This document shows positions 46,901-58,575 of a DNA stretch of 64,000 bases, piece after piece. The stretch is taken from contig OW203762.1 of assembly GCA_934045905.1 (NCBI GenBank), positions 14,540,345 to 14,604,344 of the forward strand, in the 5' to 3' direction. The notes beneath the pieces were generated by a model. The model worked only from the letters and a program-made list of their open reading frames with translations, made no database searches and had not been told where the DNA came from. Each line of letters opens with the position of its first letter. Within the stretch, counting starts at the first letter, position 1. The DNA comes from Leuctra nigra. Taxonomy: Eukaryota > Arthropoda > Insecta > Plecoptera > Leuctridae. The translations under genes and the position numbers were made by a program.

Positions 46901-49900
46901 CATGGGGAGGCGAAGAGCGAGACGCGCGGTTCTCGGGGGAACGCCACGCGTCTCTCCACTTGCTGCAACACGGACAAGCTGGACATGGGGAGGCGAAGAG
47001 CGAGACGCGCGGTTCTCGGGGGAACGCCACGCGTCTCTCCACTTGCTGCAACACGGACAAGCTGGACATGGGGAGGCGAAGAGCGAGACGCGCGGTTCTC
47101 GGGGGAACGCCAAGCGTCTCTCTACTTGCTGCAACACGGACAAGCTGGACATGGGGAGGCGAAGAGCGAGACGCGCGGTTCTCGGGGGAACGACACGCGT
47201 CTCTCCACTTGCTGCAACACGGACAAGCTGGACATGGGGAGGCGAAGAGCGAGACGCGCGGTTCTCGGGGGAACGACACGCGTCTCTCCACTTGCTGCAA
47301 CACGGACAAGCTGGACATGGGGAGGCGAAGAGCGAGACGCGCGGTTCTCGGGGGAACGCCACGCGTCTCTCCACTTGCTGCAACACGGACAAGCTGGACA
47401 TGGGGAGGCGAAGAGCGAGACGCGCGGTTCTCGGGGGAACGACACGCGTCTCTCCACTTGCTGCAACACGGACAAGCTGGACATGGGGAGGCGAAGAGCG
47501 AGACGCGCGGTTCTCGGGGGAACGACACGCGTCTCTCCACTTGCTGCAACACGGACAAGCTGGACATGGGGAGGCGAAGAGCGAGACGCGCGGTTCTCGG
47601 GGGAACGACACGCGTCTCTCCACTTGCTGCAACACGGACAAGCTGGACATGGGGAGGCGAAGAGCGAGACGCGCGGTTCTCGGGGGAACGCCACGCGTCT
47701 CTCCACTTGCTGCAACACGGACAAGCTGGACATGGGGAGGCGAAGAGCGAGACGCGCGAATCTCGGGGGAACGACACGCGTCTCTCCACTTGCTGCAACA
47801 CGGACAAGCTGGACATGGGGAGGCGAAGAGCGAGACGCGCGGTTCTCGGGGGAACGCCACGCGTCTCTCCACTTGCTGCAACACGGACAAGCTGGACATG
47901 GGGAGGCGAAGAGCGAGACGCGCGGTTCTCGGGGGAACGCCACGCGTCTCTCCACTTGCTGCAACACGGACAAGCTGGACATGGGGAGGCGAAGAGCGGT
48001 ACGCGCGGTTCTCGGGGGAACGACACGCGTCTCTCCACTTGCTGCAACACGGACAAGTTGGACATGGGGAGGCGAAGAGCGAGACGCGCGGTTCTCGGGG
48101 GAACGCCACGCGTCTCTCCACTTGCTGCAACACGGACAAGCTGGACATGGGGAGGCGAAGAGCGAGACGCGCGGTTCTCGGGGGAACGCCACGCGTCTCT
48201 CCACTTGCTGCAACACGGACAAGCTGGACATGGGGAGGTGAAGAGCGAGACGCGCGGTTCTCGGGGGAACGCCACGCGTCTCTCCACTTGCTGCAACACG
48301 GACAAGCTGGACATGGGGAGGCGAAGAGCGGTACGCGCGGTTCTCGGGGGAACGCCACGCGTCTCTCCACTTGCTGCAACACGGACAAGCTGGACATGGG
48401 GAGGCGAAGAGCGAGACGCGCGGTTCTCGGGGGAACGCCACGCGTCTCTCCACTTGCTGCAACACGGACAAGCTGGACATGGGGAGGTGAAGAGCGAGAC
48501 GCGCGGTTCTCGGGGGAACGCCACGCGTCTCTCCACTTGCTGCAACACGGACAAGCTGGACATGGGGAGGCGAAGAGCGAGACGCGCGGTTCTCGGGGGA
48601 ACGCCACGCGTCTCTCCACTTGCTGCAACACGGACAAGCTGGACATGGGGAGGTGAAGAGCGAGACGCGCGGTTCTCGGGGGAACGCCACGCGTCTCTCC
48701 ACTTGCTGCAACACGGACAAGCTGGACATGGGGAGGCGAAGAGCGAGACGCGCGGTTCTCGGGGGAACGCCACGCGTCTCTCCACTTGCTGCAACACGGA
48801 CAAGCTGGACATGGGGAGGTGAAGAGCGAGACGCGCGGTTCTCGGGGGAACGCCACGCGTCTCTCCACTTGCTGCAACACGGACAAGCTGGACATGGGGA
48901 GGCGAAGAGCGAGACGCGCGGTTCTCGGGGGAACGCCACGCGTCTCTCCACTTGCTGCAACACGGACAAGCTGGACATGGGGAGGCGAAGAGCGAGACGC
49001 GCGGTTCTCGGGGGAACGCCACGCGTCTCTCCACTTGCTGCAACACGGACAAGCTGGACATGGGGAGGCGAAGAGCGAGACGCGCGGTTCTCGGGGGAAC
49101 GCCACGCGTCTCTTCACTTGCTGCAACACGGACAAGCTGGACATGGGGAGGCGAAGAGCGAGACGCGCGGTTCTCGGGGGAACGCCACGCGTCTCTCCAC
49201 TTGCTGCAACACGGACAAGCTGGACATGGGGAGGCGAAGAGCGAGACGCGCGGTTCTCGGGGGAACGCCACGCGTCTCTTCACTTGCTGCAACACGGACA
49301 AGCTGGACATGGGGAGGCGAAGAGCGAGACGCGCGGTTCTCGGGGGAACGCCACGCGTCTCTCCACTTGCTGCAACACGGACAAGCTGGACATGGGGAGG
49401 CGAAGAGCGAGACGCGCGGTTCTCGGGGGAACGCCACGCGTCTCTCCACTTGCTGCAACACGGACAAGCTGGACATGGGGAGGCGAAGAGCGAGGAGCGC
49501 GGTTCTCGGGGGAACGCCACGCGTCTCTCCACTTGCTGCAACACGGACAAGCTGGACATGGGGAGGCGAAGAGCGAGGAGCGCGGTTCTCGGGGGAACGC
49601 CACGCGTCTCTCCACTTGCTGCAACACGGACAAGCTGGACATGGGGAGGCGAAGAGCGAGACGCGCGGTTCTCGGGGGAACGCCACGCGTCTCTCCACTT
49701 GCTGCAACACGGACAAGCTGGACATGGGGAGGCGAAGAGCGAGACGCGCGGTTCTCGGAGGAACGCCACGCGTCTCTCCACTTGCTGCAACACGGACAAG
49801 CTGGACATGGGGAGGCGAAGAGCGAGACGCGCGGTTCTCGGGGGAACGCCACGCGTCTCTCCACTTGCTGCAACACGGACAAGCTGGACATGGGGAGGCG

Positions 49901-52514
49901 AAGAGCGAGGAGCGCCTGGTCTTGTTTGATTCTGACCACTTACCCTGACCAGCCGGCTGTAGCTGCTGTCGTCGAAGGGAAGTCTGCCGTAAACCATGGC
50001 GAACAAGACGACGCCTGTCGACCAGACGTCGGACATGCGAGGGTTGTACGGCGTGCCGCGGAGGATCTCGGGCGAAGCGTAGGCATAGCTGCCGCAATAT
50101 GTCTCGCACAGGTCCGGCATTCCGCGCGAGTTGATCGAGTGGTTGCGCGCGAACCCAAAGTCGGACAGCTTTATGTTGTACCCCGCGTCCATCAGCATGT
50201 TTTCACATTTGATATCTCTGAAATGAGGTTGTTATAATTACTTGATGATGGTGTCCTTGTATTCGTTATTTCTCCATCTCTTTTTACATTTTCAGGTTTG
50301 ATGGTAATATTTATATAATTGGTCTGTTGTAGTCGAAATTTCCCGTATATTTGAATATTTATACCATGGTAATTAAGGTGATCACATAGTTTTTAATAGT
50401 ACTTTTGAATTGTACTATTTAAACCTAGATAAAAACCTAGACCTAACCTAGATAGCCCTTAACTTAACTATCTAACCTAACCCTTAACCTAGATAGCTGT
50501 CTAGCTAGAACGTAGATACGTGTCTAAAACGTAGATTTTATCTTATTTAACGTCACACATCTCACGATCTCAAATCACAAGTTCTGATCACAAGACAAGT
50601 GGACGAACCTGTGGACCACCTCTTGGCTGTGACAATAACCCACAAGACAAGTGGACGTACCGGTGGACCACCTCTTGGCTGTGACAATAACCCACTGCCT
50701 CAACCAGCTGGCGAAACCACTTCCTCGCTCGCACCTCGTCTATTTGGAGATCCCTTCTGATCACATCTAGGAGGCTCCCGTTGTCGGAGTACTCCATCAC
50801 GATGTAAACGCTGGCGAACACAGAACATCGCGTTACCTAGCGTCCAGTACACATGACGCATTCGATCGAATTGGATGCGTGGATTTTAATGTTAAATTGT
50901 TCAAGGCCACAAAGGATTCTACAATCCAAGGTCATATCCAATGTTCAAGGTGGATGTGTCGTGTGTACTGGGCTTAATAGCTACACGACACACTCACCTC
51001 GAGCTAATTGTATACTTTATTATTGTATGAACCCAACACTATAATGTTTCAAAGCGCGCAGGTGTGACCTTGAACGTATAATATAACGCATAGCCCTAGC
51101 AGTAATGGATTTAAGTTCAACCAAACCTACGGCCTCCATTCACCCCCACCATATTCAAACAACTTTTCCAGTGATAACGTTCGAGGAGATTGATCTAATC
51201 CATACCTAATCTAACGTTAATGTATGGAAAGGGTGGAAGGGTTTGGTCAGGTGTGTACTTGTACTTGAACAATTTGACATTGCGTTCCCCACCAATTCTT
51301 GCTTCCAATGCGTTGTGTGTATTCATCACAATTACAAGATGCACTGCTTATGCAACCACAGCATCTCCAGCAATAGTTTTTGAATCTTAAAATGTTTTAA
51401 TTACTTTTACTTACCGGTGGGTGGTTTCGATTGCTTGCAGAAATTTGATCAAATTAGGATGTCTCAGGCCCTTGACAACCTCAATTTCTCTCGGCAGAAA
51501 TCTCTTCAGATAGTCGTCGGGAGCTCGAATTTTTGAAACTATTTTTACTGCTACAGTGCTTTGGTGCTTTTGTGAGTATGCCTTCTGTAAAATTAGGACA
51601 GGCAGTTTACTATCTGCATTCTGCACATGGAGCGACTATAGGTACTATCTAGTATCTGCAGATACTATCTGCACATACTAGCTATCTGCACATAGAGCGA
51701 TATTCATGAATTTGACTGGTCAAGTCGATTGGGAAATTGGACCGTATTCTCTGACCTTGAAGTTAAGAGTTTAAGCATCGGAAGCTACTAAAAAGGAAGG
51801 CATAATATAGGTATAGGAATTATGAATTAGCTCAAGGTATCAAATTTCCAATCCACAACTCTTTTGAATTAAAAAAATACAATTCCATATTATGGCAATA
51901 TCCCGATAAAGTTAGCGGCAGGATTTATTGGTTGAAACCTTGGCACAAGCCAAATCTACGCCGCATGTAAAAAGTTAAATGTTGCAGAAACTCATATAAT
52001 ATACCAGCCATATTGCAAATGCCAAAATAGAACTAGCAAGATCAACAAAATCCATGTTGATGATCCCATGAAGCCATGGCATCCATGTTGGATCAGAAAG
52101 CCCGGGCTCTTAAGTTAGGGCAGATGGGCACAGGTTTGAGCTCGTTTGTTGACGCCGCAAGTTTGATTTAACCCGTAAATCCTATGGTGACGTCACACGC
52201 CCAACTCACCCCGTTGTGGAACTCACCTTGACTTCGGCGTAAGAGCCGGAACCGATAACCACGCCCATGGCATATCCATGTGCCTCCATCACCGTCTGTC
52301 GCCTCTCCTCTTGAGGCGCCGCCGCCACATCAACGACGGGAGGCTGCGACACCGCCTGAACACCGCCAGGAGGTTGCGCCGTCGCATGATCTCGGACGGG
52401 AGGAGGCACTGTATCCAAGGACGAGGTGACGCTAATCTTCGCTGCGATGCCAACAGGCGGGGTTTTGGGTAACTTTGGAGGAGGAGTGATTTTTTCTGGG
52501 CCAGATCTTTTCAT
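43973..52514 (-). CDS. Testis-specific serine/threonine kinase (TSSK) family protein
   Basis: Six minus-strand exons: 52514-52227, 51584-51415, 50810-50661, 50217-49944, 45219-45043 and 44206-43973. Phases agree at every junction and give 430 aa. All donors are GT (GTGAGT, GTAAGT, GTACGT, GTAAGT, GTAAGT) and all acceptors AG. Domains: Pro/Ala-rich N-terminus (1-78); glycine loop IGSGSYAEV (87-95); VAVK lysine K110; TSSK-like [14 protein letters not shown] with probable helix-C Glu 129; HRDIKCEN (202-209); DFG (222-224); SPE in place of APE (251-253); kinase C-lobe to about 345; charged tail (354-430). All catalytic residues are present, so it should be active. TSSKs act in late spermatogenesis; testis expression here is inferred from the family. 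The start ATG has G at -3. Intron 4 is 4724 bp, nearly all 83-bp satellite. Confidence 0.9.
44999..45017. repeat. 19-nt C homopolymer beside the exon 5 donor
   Basis: A G-run on the transcribed strand, starting about 25 nt after the exon 5 splice donor (45042). The length is probably variable or imprecise in the assembly. Confidence 0.8.
45175..49915 (-). repeat. 83-bp satellite, 57 units, spanning the intron 4/exon 5 boundary of TSSK
   Basis: The motif CTGCAACACGGACAAGCTGG recurs at 45220 and then every 83 bp to 49868: 57 units, with total spacing exactly 56 x 83 and no net indel. On the transcribed strand each unit is 38 nt of intron end (cttgtccgtgttgcag acceptor) plus 45 nt matching the start of exon 5 (CAAGTGGAGAGACGCGTGGC onward). 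Only the last copy continues into unique exon sequence. Removing 56 units leaves a 76-bp intron. Variants are few (cgcc/cgac, aggcg/aggtg, gagac/gagga). Because 83 is not a multiple of 3 and the unit lacks stops on the transcribed strand, long frames of 600-1700 codons run through it; I do not regard them as genes. Confidence 0.95.
50591..50694 (-). repeat. 52-bp tandem duplication of the TSSK exon 3/intron 3 junction
   Basis: Copies at 50643-50694 (functional: exon end CCACCG, donor GTACGT) and 50591-50642 (inside the intron: CCACAG, GTTCGT). They differ at only three positions in the donor area. The second copy duplicates the last 34 nt of exon 3 and its donor and may serve as a weak alternative donor. 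Confidence 0.85.
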
Positions 52515-52830
52515 TGCTGTGGACACACTCAATTGCAAAGGTAATCATGCATTGGTAATTCAAAAGAGGCAAAAGTCTATCGCACGCAACGGTTTGGTTT
52601 GGATTGATGTTGGTTGGTTCACAACTGACACTCTGAGTTGCGCGGAAAGCACCGTTTCCGTTTCCTGTTATTCACCATTGGTCAGTTCACGTCACGTGGT
52701 ACCACAACAAATTGTTGGAACTTCTATTTTTCAAACCGTCCCGCGAAATGACGTAATTCAGTCTCTCATATGCACACCAGTCACGGGTTTCAGACACGGG
52801 TTCCAGCCGAGGGTATGGTCTTGGAAATGT

Positions 52831-53129
52831 ATTTTTTTTTGTCTGTGGCTCTACGTCGCACTGTTCTGCAGCGAGGCTAATGGCGACGGATGAATGATTA
52901 TGATTATGATTGGGAGATGATGGTGAAGTGTAGGTAAGGATGGAAGGTGGGAAGGAGACGGTCGTGGCCTATTAGTAGGGTACCTTCCCAGCATTTGCCT
53001 GTCGACTGAGGGAATACCACGAAAAAACCCCAGTCAGGAAGGACGGCCGCGGGAATCGAACCCCGAATCGGGGAATCGGGCCTCCGGAATACAAGTTCAG
53101 AGCGTTACCACTCAGCCAACCTGTTCCGT
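52831..53129 (-). mobile_element. tRNA-derived SINE, copy 2
   Basis: Same family as 19960-20244, reversed. It has the A box, a B box within ggttcgattcccgcg, the T-run, the tcagtcgacaggcaaatgct block, the ATCATA stretch and a T-rich end at 52831 (A tail on its own strand). A short duplication (ccgaatcggggaat type) interrupts the B-box area, so it is probably transcriptionally weak. It lies about 320 bp upstream of the TSSK start codon. Confidence 0.8.
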
Positions 53130-54520
53130 CTGTTGTCGATCAACGTCCTTCTTCCCGTTCCATGCATTTACGTTCTATTCTCCCCCCTCCGGCAACCGAT
53201 AGCATGGTAAACTCGTTTAAATGTGGGGGGGGGGGTGAATGGAGGGTGAGAGACACACTATTCCCAGACTGTACAGCTTCTCGGATAGGCCCTATTTCTC
53301 GGGGATAGGGCTAGTATAGGGCAAAGCTAGGGTAGGTTATGCTCGATTTTCCTATGTAATGCCCAGTTTTCTTAGGTTACTACCCAGACCGGATTACGCA
53401 CGCACAAAACAATGGCCGGACGAGTAAAATCACTCTATTCATCTGGCTGGCAGGACGACTAACCATAGACATATTATACCTACTCAATACCTACACAACT
53501 TCAGGATTGCAAAAATCGATTCAACTAATTTGCAATTTTTTACACGATGTTACTCATTAAATTACGTGATTATTATTGTGTACCTCTAACCAAATGACCA
53601 ATATGTACCTACTTACCAACGTCGTTCTAAAAATCAGGAAGAAAACGATGGAATTTGCAGCGGAGATCTAGAGGTTCCAAAGGCATGCCATAATCCAAGC
53701 CGGATGATGTGGATAGATGTGGATGGGGATTCAAGGGAATGATGTTTACTGACAATATTTATACCAAGGTGTTTACCAATGCCATGGAATTAAAAGCAAT
53801 CCCTGCGCTGTTTTGCAGTACGAGATGAAAATTTAAGTTGCTATTTTGACGTTGGAACAATTTTTAGCTTTGCTAGCATTTTAAGTGGCAGTGATCTCAG
53901 TTACATAAAATCTGACCAAAGTTCAATGATTATGTACATTTCTTTCACATGATTGACTGTGGAGTTGCTCATTATTAACATATCAGAAAAACGCTTGCTT
54001 TTCGTTGATAAACGAGCGTCGTAATTTAGTAATTTAGCAAATTTTCTCTATCTGTAATGCTAGAAAAGAGACCTTCAGTGAAGTGAGTGAGACAAATCAT
54101 GGTGCTTATATCGCTCATTCAAAACTAAAAAAAAGAGGATGGGGAATAAAATACACACAAATATGATCCATTTCTTCAGATATTTACCATTTTTAAGTCA
54201 CCAAAATGTCAGATTAAAAGAAAAAAATGCGGAACCAATCGAGTTTCCCTGACGAAGTTACTTTTGACAAGTTAAAAGTTGTAAAATTACCAGGAAATTT
54301 AGTATTTTGTAGTAAAATGCTACATTTCCGGGGCATGACCACTAGGCAATACCCGAAAAATTATGTTATTGAACGTGATTAGTTTTGAATATCAAAACTT
54401 TAATTAACCATTTTGTTCGGGAAACGTTCTTCAATGCGTATTTTTCAATTTTGTCTTCAAACTAACAGAATTTAAAAAAACGGATATTCGTGACCATCAC
54501 ACATGGAGTACATAAACTTA
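53130..54520. other. Intergenic DNA, no gene seen
   Basis: G-homopolymer near 53224 and otherwise AT-rich DNA. A short family-B-like fragment (gaaaaacgcttgcttttcgt) may lie near 53988. No exon is supported. Confidence 0.45.
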
Positions 54521-55020
54521 TACCAAACGCAACTTTTTTTAGTAACCAAATCGGTTGAGGCGTTTTTTTAAAAGTAATAAGTTCTTCTTCCTACGACATG
54601 TGTTACAAGCTTTATGAATAAACTAACAAAAGAAGTGATATCCCAGAAAAAAACACTCCGTGTAAAAAGGGCAGCCAAGTCTCTTTACTTTAAAAAAGTC
54701 AACACCGAAAAGGAGTGATATCAAAAAAGGAGCCAAGTCAATGACATTTCCAAATATTTAATCGTATCTTTGAAATAAAAGTATAAACACCGAGAAATAC
54801 TTTACAAAAGGACTTGGCGCATCGTTTTTTTAAAGATATTTTTCTATTCATAAGCATAATATGCCATTTATATACAACCGTCAATTAGAATTTTTAGAAT
54901 AATGGGGCAAATCTTTCAATTACATATTATACATACCTACTGTAAAATATTTTCTATTTGAATATGTACGCGATGAAACTTGTTGCCTATATTTGTAATA
55001 AATATACAATAGTTATCTTC

Positions 55021-55920
55021 ATTGAGCGAGCGTAGCGAGCGTCACCACGGTACTCTTATGGCACTTTCTCTGTGTGTTTTTTTTTTTTTTTTTTTTTGCC
55101 TGCACTGCCCAGGTCAAACCGCACAACCAATCGATCTGAAATTTTGTACACATACTAACGTAATCTATGCGATCCCTGGGATCTTTTCTGAACGGTATCC
55201 TGTGATTGGTTCAAATTTTATAAAAATTATCTTTCGATTGGTAGGTTCGATCAATTTGAAATTTAGCAAAGTCATTGCAACCAACATTGTACCCAATCAA
55301 AAAAAATTTCAGACAAATCCTCTAATTGGTTCAAATTTGAAACCATTTTTCCTGTGATTTTTGAAATTTAAACTGGAACCGATTGACCGACCAGCTACAA
55401 ACTTCGCATGGTCATTGGTACCAACATTTAAAGTATTTTTGCCAATTTTCACTCTAATCTGTCGTTATTTTCAAAAGTTTTTGTCATTTTAGGGACATTT
55501 TGCGTGTTGGCTGTCAAATTCACGGCGAGTTCGAATCTACAGTTCAAGGCAAGGTAGTTAGAGCAGAAAGTTTTAAACGATATGAAACTAATAATGACCG
55601 TTTAACAGATTGATCTGATATTGTGTACACACACTACATATCATATCATATGGGTGGTCCCAGGTATATTTTTTGAACGAGATCCTGTGATTTTTGAAAA
55701 TTAACAAGGAACCGTTCAATCATAAAGGTTTAATCGATCAACTTAAAACTTAGCAAGGATTGGCACCAATATTTTTGGAGATTTTGGAGATTTTTATAGA
55801 AGTATGTGACGAAACTAAAGAATTATTGGCTTTTAATGACATTCGATAGACATAATTTCGGTTCGAGGTGTTGCGTGTATCCGTGCTCGCTCATCAACGC
55901 GTTACACAGAGCGTTTTCCT
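55021..55920 (-). mobile_element. Family-B non-autonomous element, copy B8 (full length)
   Basis: 900 bp. Tail attgagcgagcgtagcgagc at the left, then a T-run and the shared cccaggtcaaaccg block; head gcgttacacagagcgttttc at the right. It is inserted in the A6 loop. Compared with the intact loops of A1 and A2 (gaaacaatattacgaagata), no target duplication is visible. It is closely related to B7. Confidence 0.7.
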
Positions 55921-56285
55921 AGTATTATTGTTTCGTGGTCAACATAATTAGGTCTCATGCGTTATACCTTCTCATCATGAAATAAATTTATATTAATCCA
56001 CATTTTATAAAAATACCTACATTTCACAAAGTACTGCAGTGAAGTCACATTGAATTTCCATTAAAATTTTTAAGTTTATACCTACACTTGACACTTCAAA
56101 AATATATAGGTAATAGTGTTCCATAGATAGTTAGTAATTATTTGACAACGTTTCGTGATTTCTCTCAGTCAAGATCAAATTATGAAAAGATACCCTTCTA
56201 ATATCACAATATTAACAGTGCTATAAGAATATGTATGAGCCCACTTCCAATTGTTATTTAATACTTCCATCATTATATTACTTAT

Positions 56286-57666
56286 AGACCATGAGCCAGC
56301 CGTAGTGGACCCTCCCCCCCCCCCTGCTACATGAGGTCTGAAAGTGGTTTTGGGTACCTCAAGGTACGCACATAACACTTTCACTTGTTTGACATCTGCC
56401 CGGTGGTGGAACAACCCCCCAGGGGGGTGCAAAGGGTGGTTTTTGGGGTATTTTGTCACACGTTTGATTTTTTTGTGGGCTAACGGGACACGATAATTAC
56501 AATCAGTTTGCATATTTGTATGTAGGTTGACATAAGTAATTTTATCCATATTTGTTTGTAAGGGCAATACCCTTAAATAAAAAAAATTGATTTTTTGGAA
56601 ATCGGGGGAGAATTACCCAAACAAATTTTTTTGTGTGTCAATCGATTCGTATTCAAAAGTTGTTCATAAATGTATTCTATCAATTTTGCAAAATTTTGTG
56701 TTTACAACCTGTTTTAACGGGATTAAGTGTCTCTTATGGGTTTATAATGTTAAATATTTGAATTTTTTTAGGGTCAAAAGTAATATTTTAATCATTTTTT
56801 TTTCAACATTATTAATTGGTATGGCATACGTTAATATATTTACATATTTTTGTTGAGGCAAACCCAATATTTTTAAAAAATTTACAAAAGTTTAGAAAAT
56901 TACCATTAAAAAAGTTAATATTGTCAAAATGTGAGAAATAATGGTTTCACTTCAACAAAAATATATAAATATATTGACTTATGTCATACCAATTAATATT
57001 AAAAATACCGGGTCAGTCTTGCTTGACAAAGTCGATCGAACGCATCGACGAAATATTGCAGACTCTTTTTATTTTATATTTGACAATACCAGTGTTTCTG
57101 TTCAAAATATTTGTGACTTAATACCAATTAATATTGTTGAAAAAAAATTGATTTAATTTTTACATTTGACCATAAAAAAAATCAAATATTTAACATTATT
57201 AACCCATAAGAGACACTGAACCCCGTTAAAACAGGTTGTAAACATAAAATTTTGCATAATTGATGGAATACATTCATGAACAACTTTTAAATACGAATCG
57301 ATTGAATACCAAAAAATTTTTTTTGGAAATTCCCCCCCCCCCCCCCCCGACTTCCAAAAAATCAAAAATTTTGATTTAAGGGTATTGCCCTTACAAACAA
57401 ATATGGATAAAATTACTTATGTCAACCTACATACAAATATGCAAACTGATTGTAATTATCGTGTCCCGTTAGCCCACAAAAAAATCAAACGTGTGACAAA
57501 ATACCCCAAAAATCACCCTTTGCGCCCCCCTGGGGGGTTGTTCCACCACCGGGCAGATGTCAAACAAGTGAAAGTGTTATGTGCGTACCTTGAGGTACCC
57601 AAAACCACTTTCAGACCTCATGGAGCAGGGGGGGGGGGAGGGTCCACTACGGCTGGCTCATGGTCT
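56286..57666. mobile_element. Large palindromic (foldback) element, about 1.38 kb
   Basis: Inverted arms of about 545 bp (56286-56830 and 57115-57666) around a 285-bp core. The ends are AGACCATGAGCCAGCCGTAG and its inverse. Arms differ by scattered substitutions and in C-homopolymer length. The same frame of about 90 residues appears in both arms only because they are inverted copies. The flanks show a possible TA or TTAT duplication when compared with the A3 loop; superfamily not assigned. Confidence 0.7.
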
Positions 57667-58024
57667 ATTATCTATTACAGCATGAAATCTTTCTTCTATT
57701 GCCATTGACAAAACTATAAAATAGCCATTACTAAAAGTAGCTTGATTCGTAGATACTGGCTCTAATAGAAAGAGGAAAATAAATGTACCAACTTATAAAA
57801 TTCTTTCCACTTTTAGAATAGAATGATGTCTTTAAAAAAACGATGCGCCAAGTCCTTTTGTAAAGTGTTTCTCGGTGTATCCTTTTATTTCAAAGATACG
57901 ATTAAATAATTGGAAATGTCATTGACTTGGCTCCTTTTTTGATATCACTCCTTTTCGGTGTTGAACTATTTTAAAGTAAAGAGACTTGGCTGCCCTTTTT
58001 ACACGGAGTGTTTTTTTCTGTACT

Positions 58025-58575
58025 CATTAACTACTGAGAAGTGCTTATGGACTGCCACAATTGCAGTATCATCTGCGTACAAAAATATCGAACTTCTATT
58101 TACCATATTCAACATGTCGTTAACATGTCGTATATAATAAGTATAATAATGGACCTAAAATTGAACCTTGGGGTACGCCTGATTTGATAGGTTCAAGTTT
58201 TGCTACCAAGTTTTACAGTCGTAAATCTATTTGAAACATAATCGCGGAACCAAATAAGAACGGGACCTCTTCCCACCCTTTCCAAAGCACATATTAACTT
58301 ATCATGTAAGAAGGTGTCAAAGGCTTTGGAAAAATCAATGAACACAGCCACAACACATAGATTCTTGTCCAGTGCGCTGTAAATTACATCTGAAAATCAT
58401 TCAAAAGTTGGCCAGTGCTTTTACCTTTATGGAAACCATATTGCTTTGAACTAATCAAATTAAAGGTATATTTAAATAATTCATAATCTGGTCAGCTACG
58501 TGCCCTCCATTATTTTATTTATTGCTGGAAGGATTGCAATAGGACGATAGTTTCATTAAAACATAAACTTTGAGA
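58025..58575 (-). pseudogene. Decayed non-LTR retrotransposon reverse transcriptase fragment
   Basis: Minus-strand translation, with frame breaks, gives successive reverse transcriptase motifs: RPIAILPAINKIMEG, KQYGFHKGKSTGQLL, AVFIDFSKAFDT, GVPQGSILGPLLYLLY and the catalytic box in YADDTAIVAVHK. These are fingers and palm motifs of LINE-type enzymes. At least one frameshift and a stop (between the WFRDYV and GVPQGS motifs) plus missing 5' and 3' parts show that it is dead. It may be of the Jockey-related group, but I cannot place it firmly. It ends next to the family-A copy A6. Confidence 0.8.

Larger units (their letters stand above)
54521..58020 (-). mobile_element. Family-A element, copy A6, 3'-truncated, with two nested insertions
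   Basis: It keeps only the 5' palindrome: arms at about 54640-54836 and 57830-58020. The minisatellite, microsatellite and 3' hairpin are missing; homology stops at 54521 in the block just after the palindrome. The loop, about 650 bp in A1, is swollen to 3 kb by a family-B element (55021-55920) and a large palindrome (56286-57666). Confidence 0.65.

Noticed and set aside
45175..49915. CRISPR array
   Set aside because: Repeats are directly adjacent with no unique spacers, and the DNA is eukaryotic.
45020..50237. Very long open frames (up to 1719 codons) on both strands
   Set aside because: They are by-products of a stop-poor 83-bp satellite read in every frame. Only short exon segments at either end on the minus strand belong to a gene (TSSK).
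56175..57708. Two copies of a 90-residue frame facing each other
   Set aside because: They are the inverted arms of a palindromic element, with no domain or codon signal.
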